Assembly (NCBI GenBank): GCA_030762935.1
Contig: CM060896.1
Location: 14,198,001-14,262,000, forward strand
DNA length: 64,000 nucleotides
Origin: Hymenopus coronatus
Lineage: Eukaryota > Arthropoda > Insecta > Mantodea > Hymenopodidae
Direction of reading: 5' to 3'
The translations under genes were made by a program, and so were the position numbers. The stretch's first letter is position 1. Each line of letters starts with the position of its first letter. This document shows, piece after piece, positions 1 to 10,330 of the stretch. Under the pieces are notes generated by a model that did no database searches, was not told the DNA's origin, and saw only the letters and a program-made list of their open reading frames with translations.

Positions 1-118
1 AGATCATTTCTATCATTGTTTATCTCGATTAGCATGGCATAAAAGAATAATATTTTGTAATGAAAGATTGTGGAACAGCTAAAGAAAGTCATGTGAATGG
101 AACACACCAGATTTCTTT
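1..118 (+). repeat. R850 repeat, 3' end fragment
   Basis: The stretch ends in the standard R850 3' terminus (AAAGTCATGTGAATGGAACA, then CAGATTT) and carries the upstream 'TTATCTCGATTAGCATG' block. It is cut by the window edge. The family is described at 28902-29760. Confidence 0.8.
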
Positions 119-224
119 TACTACCACCTTGGTCATGCAAATGTGCAGAATTTCAACAACATAACATGGCATTCAGCTTGAGAAGATCTGTCTGTCACTT
201 TAACTTTGTGTATTCATAAGAAAG

Positions 225-334
225 CGTATAATAAAACAATTTTTCATAATGCTTATCTCAATAGGATAGAAGATGATTTTGTAAAAATAGTTGTTGCATA
301 ATAGTAAAGAAAGTCATTTGAATTATCATCAGAT
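225..334 (+). repeat. R850 repeat, degenerate 3' end
   Basis: A second, more diverged copy of the same 3' terminus (AAAGAAAGTCATTTGAAT, then ATCAGATT) follows the first one directly. Confidence 0.55.
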
Positions 335-1289
335 TCTTTATAAATGTTTTCTAAAATATTACTATCTCAAGCAGTTGCAAACCATCATTCATAAAACAGA
401 AGAAAAAAGAAAAATTATGCACCACAAACCCAAATAGTGTTTGAGATACTTGAATATTTTACAGCATGGTGCATCTTTAAGATAACTTTCCAATTGAAAC
501 TAATAAAGTATCTGCTATGTGGAAAATTGCAGCCGTTTGATCCATTAAATATTTGAGTATAGCCAAAGTATGTGTTGGCTTGTAATGTTTGTTTTAGCTT
601 AGAGGGAACCATAAAATGCAAATTACAACTTGTTCTCTCTCTTCCACTGTCAGTGTCACATTCCAAAATGACTATAGGCTGAAAACCTAATTTAATTTAT
701 AAACTCTTCAGACTACCGAGGAGTAAAGTAATGTGAATCCAAAAGGTTTAAGCATAATTTGAATTATGCGCACGTACGAACCGGGTTTCTAAGCTTTGAC
801 AGATTCTCTTGGTGGAAATCGGCTTCTCTCTAAAATACACCTTGGGTGTTCCGTGTATTCGTATTTTGATTACAAACAATTGTGTTAGAATTAGATTTCA
901 TTCGGTAGCACCGAAAACATATAACTAATTTAAAAATTAACTTCAGAGCAAACATTATAAGCTATTACCGTTCATATTCTCCCCTGTAATGTGCGTCTAA
1001 CTGAAGGCTAAATAAATAATGTTATCTTCTGGCCTGTAAAGGTTAATTCAACCCACGCTTGAACTATAATAAAGCTTGCTCCTTGAATGTGACCTACATT
1101 GAAAGGAAAATGCATAAATTGGTATATTGATTCCGATTTTAAAATAAATCGCGACGTGTTTAAAGACATCATTTCCATTTATTTAGATCAGCTGACTGAC
1201 GTGTGTACTTCAAACCGCTAGACTAGATGGTAGCACCATCGCACGTCGGCAGCCGTTCCCATGTTAAACTCAGGTAGTTTCTTGTATTT
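335..1289. other. no recognisable gene or repeat
   Basis: AT-rich sequence with no coding region, splice-bounded exon or repeat that I recognise. A short minus-strand ORF at 415-666 shows no domain and is probably chance. Confidence 0.4.
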
Positions 1290-1592
1290 AGTGATGGGCA
1301 GAATCGAATCCTTCATCCGAGAACAAGGTCCTGAATACTGTAATCACAATGATTATGAAATCAGCCACTTCATAAGCATCATGTAATTTAAATGATGGAT
1401 AAAAAAATATGACATGTTATTCTCAAAATGTTGAAGTTTCTATTCAAGATTGTTGTGGCTTAAGCGTTATGCACTTTCATTCATAACCGTTTCCTCCATT
1501 AAATTGAATACTAAAATATATTATTTATTTATTTATTTTTTGTACAGTTAACGATTTCTAAGATATTCCTTGCTATAGGTTTAAAATGTAAC
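1290..1592 (+). repeat. interspersed repeat, copy A (second copy at 14278-14815)
   Basis: It starts with GTGATGGGCAGAATCGAAT and is collinear with 14278-14815, with internal pieces missing. Shared blocks include the 'atgacatgttattctc' and 'taagcgttatgcactttc' segments and the end 'taagatattccttgctatag'. The opening resembles hAT-type termini (CAGTGATGGG), so a non-autonomous hAT element is possible, but I see no matching inverted end on this copy. Confidence 0.6.
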
Positions 1593-1599
1593 TAATAAA

Positions 1600-1870
1600 T
1601 ATATGCGTAAGCTTTCACGGCCGGTATCCATAGTTTTAAAGTTTAAAATTTTCAGGCTATTTTGCTGTGGTCTGTAGGTTAAAATATGTGTAGTTAAAAT
1701 ATTTCTACCTAACGTTTCGTCCCTGTCTGTGAGGGACATCTTCAGAGGCAATGTGCTCACGTCGCTAACTCGAAAAGAATAACAACCGTCAGGAGCAGGA
1801 ACTAGTCGCCCGAGTGTACTCGGGCGGGGGCAAATCACCACGGTACCTATGCGCTTTTCTCGCGGATTTA
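1600..1870 (-). mobile_element. Penelope-like element, 3' terminal part
   Basis: Read on the minus strand this segment carries the block seen at the 3' ends of Penelope-like elements: CTGAAGA, then a perfect 6-bp stem (GTCCCT/AGGGAC), then GACGAAACGTTAGG, and finally the ACCGGCCGTGAAAGC tail that also follows the palindrome at 10331-10589. CTGANGA plus GAAA is the core of the hammerhead ribozymes reported in this class; here one core base differs (CTGAAGA instead of CTGATGA). A near-perfect 20-bp palindrome lies at 1807-1826. The segment is cut off from its coding part (5050-6235) by the Jockey LINE at 1871-5004. Confidence 0.6.
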
Positions 1871-1984
1871 CCCGTGTGATATAAAAGATGTAGTCTTGTG
1901 CAAGCTTTTATGTCTGTGTCGAAGTAATGTGGGCAGGGTATTTCCCTCTGTGCAGCCGGCGCGGGCTGGCTTACCTATCTGAGT

Positions 1985-2030
1985 GGTCACCCACCCAGAG
2001 AGGGACCAGGCCCGATGCTGCTTACCTTGG
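1985..2030 (-). repeat. 5S rRNA-like segment, copy 1, in LINE 3' UTR
   Basis: On the minus strand it reads AAGGTAAGCAGCATCGGGCC then TGGTCCC...GGGTGGGTGACC. This matches the internal promoter part of eukaryotic 5S rRNA (box A 'AGYTAAGCAG..TCGGGC', box C 'GGATGGGTGACC'). The arms of the 5S molecule outside this part are not recognisable, so it is not a 5S gene. Confidence 0.6.
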
Positions 2031-2146
2031 CCAGCCGCTTGCGGGCTGTCAAGGAAAGCAGTGCCGGCTAGCGGGGAGAACTGAAGGGATGTAGGTACGG
2101 GGTGGGGGAAGCCACTGTGACAGATCTGGTCGGAGGACAACTGGAC

Positions 2147-2192
2147 GGTCACCCGTCCGAGTCGGGACCGGGCCCGATGCTGCTTAACTTGG
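2147..2192 (-). repeat. 5S rRNA-like segment, copy 2, in LINE 3' UTR
   Basis: Second copy, 162 bp from the first in the same orientation: AAGTTAAGCAGCATCGGGCC, then a box C-like GGACGGGTGACC. It is the closer of the two to 5S rRNA (AAGTTAAGC intact). Confidence 0.65.
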
Positions 2193-2230
2193 CGGGTAGA
2201 ACTGTAAAGAAGGGAGAGGCGGCCGGAAAA

Positions 2231-4935
2231 CTACCATCCCAAGGCGTCCTTGGGAAGGCGGTAGCTTACGCGTCTCCTAGGCAGCGTGTGGTCGTAAAGA
2301 CCGAGAGTGTTCACCTGGGGATTTGGGTGGGGAGCAAGTTTAGTGTATATTGTGCGAGCTCTTTCTCGCACAACGTCCACTATGTAAGGGATTCCGGAGT
2401 GGGAATGGAGAATGTGGGACGGGAATCTACGGTCTGTGCCATAGATCATCCTCAATGCCCTGTTCTGCACGGTCTGCAGCCTGTGGATGGTGGAACGAGC
2501 CACCGAACCCCAGACCTCGCAGCCGTACAGCATCAGGGGCGGGATGATTGCGCGGTACAGCCGTAGTTTTAGGTGTGTAGGCATGGTGGAGCGGAAGATG
2601 GGAAACAACTGCCGTAGGGCAGCGTCCCATACCGACCTTCTCCCTGACATGTGGAGTGAAAGTAAGGCCGCGGTCGAGGAGGACTCCAAGGTATTTGGCG
2701 GTGCGGACCCAGGGGATCTGCCGCCGCCGCAACCTCAGCGACCTCTCCGGTTGCCAGCCACGGACTTTAGCCAGCAGTAGAGCTGAGCTCTTCTGCGGGC
2801 TGATGGCCATCCGCCACTGTTCACTCCATCTGCCTATGGCCTGGAGCTGTCTCTGTAGCGGGGGGAAGCAATATCGGGCGTTCTTGTTACGTGCCATTAT
2901 GAGGACATCGTCGGCACACTGGCACGTAACTGTACTGGGTTCTGTGGGGAAGTCGGACATGTAGGCGGCAAAGAGTAACGGCGACAGCACGCTGCCTTCC
3001 GGCACTCCCGCCGCTATGGGTCTGACTGTGGAATGCCTCCCCTCCACCCTCACCCTGAAAGTGCGGTCCCGAAGGAAGCTACTAAGCAGGTGAAGGTAGG
3101 GGGGAGGGATTTCTGCGTTCTTGAGCTTGTACAAGAGTCCCTGATGCCACGTGGTGGCGAAGGCCTTTTCCACGTCCAAGAGTACCGCGACTGTTTTGAA
3201 GTTGTCCTGGAAGCCCAAGGCAGCCTTCTCAGCCAGTCGCAGCAACTGCAGGGTTGTGGAATGTCCAGTACGGAAACCAAACTGATGATCCGGGAGTAGG
3301 AGTCTCTCTTCGAAGAGAGGGGTGAGGCGAGGTAGGAGTAACCGCTCGAATACTTTCGAGACGATCGGAAGTAAGCTAATAGAGCTTAAGCTTGACGGGA
3401 AGACCGGGTCCTTGCCGGGTTTCAAAATGCATACTACCCTCGCCTCCTTCCAACACGTTGGAAAGTGACGTAGATGCAGCCATGCATTGTAAATCCGTGT
3501 CAGGTGGATTACGGCCTTTCTGAGTAGGTGCTGGAGCATAGGCGCCGTAACGCCGTCATGTCCAGGGCTTTGTTAGGCTTTAGGTTGTTGAGTTGGGAAG
3601 CCACCTCTTTCGGGGTGACTAAAGGAATGCGGATCTCCTCATGGGGCGGCGGGGGCTCCTCATAGAGGTAGTCTACCGTCGCTTCCACGAGCTCAGTAAA
3701 GTCCTCGTCCTGGGGGTCTTCGCGGGATTCGAATTGAGACTCCAGATAATCTGCGAAATCCGTGGCTTTATCCTGGGGCTCAAAAGAGAGTCTCCCACGG
3801 GTGCCATGGATGGGATGCTGAAACTGACTTTTGTCTTTCCTGAGGGATCGGATGATCCTCCAGGGTTGTTTCTCTTCCAGGTTTACATTTGCCATTGTGT
3901 GTTCCCAGGCCGCTTTGCGGTGCGCGCGAAGCAAGCGCCTTGCCAGGGATTTGAACCGCTGGTACACTGCTTGGATCCTGGGATGGCGGAAGCGCTGCCA
4001 TAGCTTCCGTACGGTTGCCTTGGCTTTTAGCAGCTGACGGAGTTCATTAGGTATGGTTCTCGGGTTAGGTTTGTTAGATGGGATGCGGTAGGTATGCGCG
4101 CGTACCATATTCAGGAGTTGTCGGGAGAAGGCCGTGGCTGCCGCTTATAGCGCTTCGATGGAATCGATGCGCGGTCGCGGGTCCACGGTTTGGTTTAGGT
4201 CTAGGACGGCTGCGTCCCAGTCGATCTCATTTATTATCCAGTCTGGTGTTACCAGAGCTGATACGGTCTCGCTGTATCCACCACGACAGGGTCGTGGTCG
4301 GAGCCCAACCCGTTGACCGCCGAGAGGTCTAGATGAAAAGGTGTGTTCTTGGTGATTATGATGTCAAGAACATCCGGTCTGCCGCGAGCCGGATGACACG
4401 TAGGTCCTGTCGGTCCGTGCGCGACGAGAGCGGGGAAGCCACTGATGAGGCGGTAGAGCCCGCGGCCTCGGGGGTTGTTGGTGCGGCTGTGCCAGAGGGC
4501 ATGTTTCGCGTTGAGATCTCCTGCGATGCATACCACTGGGTGAAGGTTGAGTAGGGTGGTGTAGTCCGCTTCATAGAAGCGGTGGTTTGGTGGGTCATAT
4601 GCAGCTATCAGCAGCGCGTCTAGCCCGCCAACGGCAAGCCGGATTGCACAGGCCTCCACGTGCTGTAGTGCTGGGAGTTGGACAGGAGTATGGGTTATGT
4701 GGTTCTTAATGAAGATAACTGTACCGCCACCCTGTCGGCCGACCCGATCGGACCGATGGGTGACGTAACTAGGCAGCGAGAAGTCAGTAACAGCATCCAG
4801 ATGGGTTTTGCAAACCATCAGGATGTCAATTCCGTACGATTGTACAAACTCAAGGACGCCTGGGCGTTGTCCCCGGATGCCGTTCGCGTTCCAGTACGCG
4901 AGTCGCAATGGTCTCCGAACGAATCTAGAGGTCAT
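2231..4935 (-). pseudogene. Jockey LINE ORF2 (endonuclease + reverse transcriptase), frameshifted
   Basis: Read from 4935 down. The endonuclease at 4935-4249 has the N-terminal WNANGIRG motif, a GDLNAKH motif and a terminal LGSDHDPVV motif. The linker and RT N-terminus lie at 4108-3509 (K.W....SLRKDKSQF; PL.TPKEV). The RT core at 3539-2427 shows LLDVEKAF, GVPEGSVLSPLLFAAY, and a damaged catalytic box reading CADD where the family has F/YADD. The C-terminal part at 2689-2231 includes the 'YGCEVWG' block followed by 'QTVQNRALR', as usual for Jockey. At least three frameshifts separate these pieces, so it is not expressed as one protein. The order and motifs fit the Jockey clade; R1/LOA-type elements are less likely. 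The element may supply nothing in trans, given the frameshifts and the altered FADD box. Confidence 0.85.
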
Positions 4936-5049
4936 TACTTAGCGGAACCCGGGTACAACTGCTCCAAGGTTTGGAGGAACAGGGTGTGTTTCTGGAGGGG
5001 GGAGGCGATTTATAGCCAGTATATATACTCGGATACAGGTGGGCGGGTT

Positions 5050-6235
5050 CTAGTTGTGTTTATTTAGCCTGGAGGTACGGAGTTGGAAAAGTATAGGGAA
5101 CCAGGTGGAGTTTAATTTAAGACCTTCGTCTTTGTTAAAGTTGTTTGTGTTTTTATAAATCTCAATGGCCTCTGTGTATAAACGGGAGTAATAATTTTTA
5201 GTCGTAGCTATAACCTCTACTTTATCATATTGCATACGGTGGTCAACCAAAGATAAAACATGTTGTGCCACGGCTGATTTTTCTGTTTGTCCGAGGCGGC
5301 AGTTTCTTTTGTGTTCTGTGATGCGTGTGTTGATGCTACGTGTTGTAGTGCCGATGTAAACTTGGCCACATGTGCACGGGATTTTGTAAACATCAGATTT
5401 ACAAAGTAGATCGAGTCGGTCTTTAGCTGATTTTAGGAACTGTTTTATTTTAGTTGTCGGCATGTATATGGGTTTCACGTGTCTTTTTTCTAAAAATCTT
5501 GCCGATACAATCAGTTATGTTTTTTATATATGGCAAGAATATTTTATTTTTATATGTCGGTACCTCCCTAGGTCTAGTGTTGTTCTTTCTGGGACGTATT
5601 GCTCGATCGATATCCTTTTTAGTGTACCCATTATACATTAGCGTCATTTGTAGATATTTTAATTCTTGTGGTAAATGTTCCATGTCACAGATTCCTTTAG
5701 CTCGTTCCACTAGTGTTTTGATTACACTTTTTTTCTGCTTGGGATGATGGTTGGATTGTTTACTCAGATATCGGTCCGTATGGGTTGGCTTTCTGTACAC
5801 TGCACACGTAAATCTTCCGTCGTTTTTCCTAGTTATCAATACATCGAGAAAAGCAATTTGACCGTCGGACTCTAATTCTTTTGTAAATTGGATGTTTGCG
5901 TGTTGGCTGTTCAGATGATCTAGGAATTTCTGGAGTTCAGCTTCTCCGTGAGGCCATATAGCGAAGACGTCGTCAATGTAACGAAGCCAAACGGACGGTT
6001 TTTTAGTCGCAGTTGCCAGTGCATGTTTCTCAAAAAGTTCCATATACAAATTAGCTACCGCAGGTCCAAGAGGATTACCCATGGCAACTCCGTCTTTTTG
6101 TTCGTAGTAATCGTTGTGCCATCTGCAATACGTCGTGGTGAGACACAGTTTAAAAAGCTCGTATATGTCTTGCGGGAACAATTCGCCGATATGTTCCAAA
6201 ACGTCCTTCGTAACGTAATTCAGAAACTTACATAA
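5050..6235 (-). pseudogene. Penelope-like element: reverse transcriptase C-terminal half and GIY-YIG endonuclease
   Basis: Two overlapping minus-strand reading frames. 6199-5450 is RT: 'DGVAMGNPLGP' (motif B), the catalytic 'YIDDVFAIW', then 'AFLDVLITR' and the 'YRKPTHTDRYL' block typical of Penelope RT, which is close to telomerase RT. 5478-5050 is the GIY-YIG part: 'VYKIPCTCGQVYIGTTTRS', then R..EH and a distal E (TEAIEIY). The two frames overlap by 29 bases out of frame, so one frameshift joins what is normally a single ORF. The RT N-terminal part (motif A) is not upstream on this strand; it lies on the opposite strand at 6248-6345. Confidence 0.88.
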
Positions 6236-6247
6236 AGAACTCCTATC

Positions 6248-6345
6248 ATTTCACGCAGAAAATACGCAAACTGAAATGTGATCCCACAGATATTCTCGTC
6301 AGCTTCGATATCACGTCGCTGTTTACTATGGTACCCATCCAGGAC
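6248..6345 (+). pseudogene. Penelope-like RT motif A fragment, inverted against the rest of the element
   Basis: On the + strand, from about 6248, the translation reaches DILVSFDITSLFTMVP, which is RT motif A of Penelope-like elements (VSFDV.SLFT.VP). It lies immediately next to, and head-to-head with, the minus-strand RT half that begins at about 6235. The protein order would be this piece, then 6235-5050. Confidence 0.75.
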
Positions 6346-6569
6346 GGGAAGGGCTCTAGGCAAGTGTATGTATAAATAAACCGATTTTAGTGTAATTTGA
6401 TTTTAGTAACTTCTAATATATTTATCAAAGCTTACGCTCGCTTAGCTGTTCGACTGAGTGTGAAAATAAACTGCTTTTGGTGAACTTGTGTTCACTTAAA
6501 TATGCGAAAGAAACCTCCATTCTCAGCATTACGTTATTTTGCGTTAATGTGTAAAGTAATGTATTATTC

Positions 6570-7419
6570 TTACATTCTCTACTTGTACGATGTATACAGT
6601 GTATATAGAAGGTATTAAATTGCAACCAAATATTCGAAAACGTGATCTCACTGGAAATACGTGTTTTGGGTCCTCCTGAATCCAAAAAAAAAAAAGGATG
6701 TTTGGAAAAAAAAACGTTCGTATGTGTGTAAAGCATAGCTCAGAAAAAAAAGTCCGTTAAATACCAAACTTGGTATTTAAGTTTGGTATCTTCCAAGGTT
6801 GCGAAACGAAGATTTTCAGGCATATCCCCCACCCCCATCTATCCTCTACACGGAACTTTTTTCGAAAGTAATAATTTTCTCAAAAATGGCTCAAATGAAT
6901 TTTATTAAAATATCTTATATGTAAGATATTTACATGCCAAATAAAATACATATCTTGAATTTTTTGGTAATAGCGTCTGAAGACTACATTATTCTTGATG
7001 AATTTTATGGAATTTTGAATAACTGCTAAACCGTAAGATATGGACAGGAACTCACTAAACCAAAAATATAGACCACGTTTAAACACACGATTTATGTTAT
7101 ATACATGTTTTGTGGAATTGATCGTATTTAGATGTTCCTTGTTTTTGGTTTCAGCTTTGATAATCTTATACTTTTCTCATACAAGTATTTGTCAACTCCT
7201 GTTAATACAAACAAAGGAACTTCAGTCACATAGCAACCAGCTTTTGACTTTGACTTTAACCTATGGTACCCTAATTTCGCTTCCACTTACAAGGAACTAA
7301 GTATTAAGACTGCTATCTTTATCTTGATTAGCATTAAGTAAATATAAGAAAAAGCTTTTTTTAAGAAAAATTGGATGCAGAGATGTATAGAAAGCCATGT
7401 GAATGGAACACGTCAGATT
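6570..7419 (+). repeat. R850 repeat, near full length
   Basis: Starts CATTCTCTACTTGTACGATG and ends GAATGGAACACGTCAGATTA. It has the internal 'accaaacttggtatttaag' and 'gaattttttggtaatagcg' blocks. The 5' palindrome is partly decayed. Confidence 0.8.
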
Positions 7420-7680
7420 ATCAAAAAAACAAAACCAAAAATAAAACAACAACTAAAGGTTTGACCGTTTTTACCCAATTGCCTGTACTTCTCAAGCATC
7501 TATTTGGTTATTTATGGTTGGCCACATTTGAAAACTTTGTAGCTCCTTTTTTGGTTCCATAGATATTTAAATATATAATAGCTACATAATTAATCTTTTT
7601 GCATTTAGAATGAAATAAGATTGCGCAATCTCAGGCTGCCAATTTAAACTCTCAAAAAGACACAGGTGGATCAAGGAACT

Positions 7681-7739
7681 AGAGGAAGAGGAAGAAGAAG
7701 AAGAAGAAGAAGAAGAAGAAGAAGAAGAAGAAGAAGAAA
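7681..7739 (+). repeat. (GAA)n microsatellite
   Basis: A purine run of GAG/GAA triplets of about 59 bases, nearly pure in its second half. Confidence 0.95.
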
Positions 7740-7864
7740 GAATGACACGTTACAAGTCTGCCAACATCGAGGAAAGTAAACTTCTCAATAAAATATCTGT
7801 TCACTGAACTATAATCTTAGTAGTTTTATCTCTTTATACATATATTAAGAAATTTACTTTATTG

Positions 7865-8080
7865 TCACAAATATAATAAAAAGTTATTTATCCACGGATT
7901 CATTCCTGCGGTGCAAATTACAGCTTCTTCAAAATGTCCGCCATCAAAAGTCTCAAAGGAAGATAATGTTCTAATATGGGGATTCTGCCATCTACAGAAA
8001 TAAAGCTGAACTGTTTCAACCTGGTCAGCAAAAGATGGTAGCACATGTGTATTTATCGAGTGTGGTTGTATAATAATCAA
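7865..8080 (-). pseudogene. unidentified coding-like fragment
   Basis: A 71-codon minus-strand frame with a protein-like composition (…TLSSFETFDGGHFEEAVIC…). I do not recognise the family and see no splice sites bounding it. It may be a piece of a mobile element or chance; the sequence alone does not decide. Confidence 0.2.
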
Positions 8081-8449
8081 ATACGGTGTAAAAATACAAA
8101 AAGCCGTAATGAGTTTTATTGGCCCACTTTATTTATGGGAGATGCAGAGAAAATGACTATATTTAGGTATTATTATATCTCAGTTTTGTTCATTTTTACG
8201 TAAAAGTAATGTTATGTTGCAAACTAAAGCCTGTGACTGAATAATAAGAAGCAGTTGAGTACCTAACGTCAGGCATGTGTCGCAAAATTCGCATGTAAAG
8301 ACTTTTTGTAGTCGGATCGACCTACTTTGTGAGGTTAATCCAGACGTAATCGCAGAGCATGTAGCTTTCACATTGAACAATATTGCATCCCTATCCAACT
8401 CCACTAACAGAAATGGACTCGTATACGTTTCCGCTGGCTGCCGTTTGAG

Positions 8450-8640
8450 AATAGTTTGAGGCGCTAGTGTGCCTCAGAACGTACCATAGTTACCCGCGCG
8501 CATTCTCATCATTCTTCGGCATTGTTTTCTGTTATTCTAATATTTGAAATATGTCTTATATATAATTTCATTGTTCAACTGCTTCGTTTTATTCTTGACA
8601 TTTCTGTTAATTTCTAATTCCTTTACATTAGATTTCAATT
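8450..8640 (+). repeat. unnamed repeat, uninterrupted copy (paired with 51120-51190 + 52075-52180)
   Basis: 'GGCGCTAGTGTGCCT' through 'CTGCTTCGTTTTATTCTTG' is collinear with 51130-51185 followed by 52075-52180, where an R850 copy interrupts it. It directly precedes the putative small gene at 8707 and may therefore also be its promoter or 5' UTR region. Confidence 0.55.
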
Positions 8641-8706
8641 TTCTTTATGTAATCGTAGTAGTTTTAAATTCCCCAAAGCTCAGAAACTACAAGAACGATC
8701 CCAAAA

Positions 8707-8807
8707 ATGACAATAAATAACGAGAATGCAACATCCATCACAAAATGGGTAGAAAGATCTTGTAAGCACCAAAGAAATATGGGAATATTATCAAGATTAG
8801 CTCAAAG
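8707..8807 (+). CDS. putative 47-residue protein, coding exon 1
   Basis: The ATG at 8707 is preceded in frame by a TAA 39 bases upstream. 33 codons plus two bases run to a perfect donor, CAAAG|GTAAGT, at 8807/8808. The second exon at 9907-9949 takes up the same phase and ends with TGA, giving a 47-residue soluble protein rich in basic residues (KWVERSCKHQRN…SRLAQRYRTGYEVPE). No signal peptide or membrane segment is visible. I do not recognise the family. Support is the open frame across a consensus donor and acceptor and a nearby AATAAA; chance cannot be excluded for so short a frame. Confidence 0.4.
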
Positions 8808-9906
8808 GTAAGTGACTACCAATATAATCTTATATTAATTGCACAATAATACGTATTTGAAAGCAAATGTGGCAGTGCAAGTACATATTATAAAGTAAAT
8901 GTACATGTGTATATATCCACACAAATCACGATTACTGTCAATTTCTAAACATGTTAAAGCTCACGTGCAACCGTATTTATATTAAAAGTATAAGCCGCAA
9001 TGTGTTCATTCAGTATAGATTGATGCTGACACTATTTGCTTTGTTCACCATTATGTATAAGCTACATCAAAATTGAGTACCTTTGCCGCTGTAATAACAA
9101 TGTAAATAAAGTCAGACAATTTAAGTGTTTATAAGCTGAATTATCTTTTGAATACACAGTTCAATAATCAATACCTATTATCATTACATATTTAAAATTT
9201 GCACGCATTAATTAATGGCAAAAGATGCTGAGAGTGGTATATCAGATGAACATACATAAACCAACATCACTGCCTTCCTTTATATTGCAAACTGATTATA
9301 ATAAGGACATACTCTTAAACTAATGGGCAAAAAATTAAATCTGAAATCAAGAGCCTGGAAAAAGAGAATTTGTTAATATAATATTTTTCGTGCTAACCGA
9401 GTTTAAGTGCCTACCACACATCATCTGGCAAATTAAATATTTTTCTCAAGCGCAAATGGTTGAGAAAAAATATTGTATATCTTTACAATACAAACAAAAA
9501 TCTTTTAATATAATAATGCCTATATTTAAAACATGATTCTGAATTCTAATTCATGATGATGATGCTGATGGGATGGCATTACCTACAATCCTTTCCACTA
9601 TGCACATTATGCATTGCTTTTACTCTATTTCCATTTCAAAAGCTTGCCTCTTCTTTTTGGGGGTAAGAATTACCCCAGAAGCCACGGATGACTACATTCT
9701 AATTATTAATATTTTAAAAAGTTTATTCTTGTTTTCACATTCTAAAATTGAATTTCCTAAAGTATTTCTGTCAGTCTTTCTAGCAGTCTGGTTGGCAGTG
9801 TTTACACCTGGCAATAACAGCAACAACAGCTATTGTTGTTATTATTATTAATATTATCATCATCATTATTGTTTATGTACTAATCAATCTATTGTACTTG
9901 TTTCAG

Positions 9907-9949
9907 ATATAGAACTGGCTATGAGGTTCCAGAAAATACCTTATGGTGA
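9907..9949 (+). CDS. putative 47-residue protein, coding exon 2
   Basis: The acceptor TTGTACTTGTTTCAG ends at 9906. The exon completes an Arg codon split across the junction, adds 13 codons and stops at TGA (9947-9949). The intron would be 1.1 kb (8808-9906). Confidence 0.4.
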
Positions 9950-10035
9950 ACTGCTATGTTAGAAGACAGAAGATACTTATAAGTTACTTTTTGTGAACAT
10001 GAGTATGGTCTTAGGAGTGCCTAGAAGTTGTTAAA

Positions 10036-10041
10036 AATAAA
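10036..10041 (+). terminator. AATAAA polyadenylation signal for the putative 47-residue gene
   Basis: A canonical AATAAA lies 87 bases after the stop codon, in TTAAAAATAAAACTC. It is a plausible 3' end for the two-exon gene. Confidence 0.35.
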
Positions 10042-10330
10042 ACTCTTGGAGGACTTTAGTAGAGCATGGTACAAGTGAAATGCTTGAGTAGTACTATATT
10101 ATCTTGTAAAACAGTAATGAAAATTTAAGTTAATTTAGTCGTTTTTATGCCTTACATGAAAAATACTTCACTGTGCACATTTTCAAATACTATGGATATA
10201 CAAATAAACATAATGAATCTCAGGAAAAAATATCAAACCTCAAGGCCTATAAAAGGCACATTTCCGTATTAAGTAAGAAATTTGAGAAGTTGTGTTCGGT
10301 TGTTTGAAGACTACGACAATGTTCTCATAT

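Larger units (their letters stand above)
1871..5004 (-). mobile_element. Jockey-clade non-LTR retrotransposon, nested in a Penelope-like element
   Basis: On the minus strand: end of a truncated upstream ORF, apurinic-like endonuclease, reverse transcriptase, C-terminal domain and 3' UTR. It is flanked by a short imperfect direct repeat, GCGGATTTA at 1862-1870 and GCGATTTA at 5005-5012, and both flanks are Penelope-like sequence. It is therefore read as a 5'-truncated insertion into that element. ORF1 is missing except possibly its last codons. No poly(A) tail is seen. Confidence 0.75.

Noticed and set aside
1985..2192. Functional 5S rRNA gene
   Set aside because: Only the internal control region is recognisable; the remaining arms and a T terminator are missing.
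2102..3299. Several long + strand ORFs (up to 154 codons)
   Set aside because: They are antisense shadows of the GC-rich Jockey LINE, whose minus frame has clear RT and endonuclease motifs.
6880..7300. ORFs of 60-90 codons recurring inside R850 copies
   Set aside because: They differ in frame and sequence from copy to copy and show no domain; the element looks non-coding.
7681..7739. Coding Glu/Lys-rich stretch
   Set aside because: A simple GAA microsatellite.
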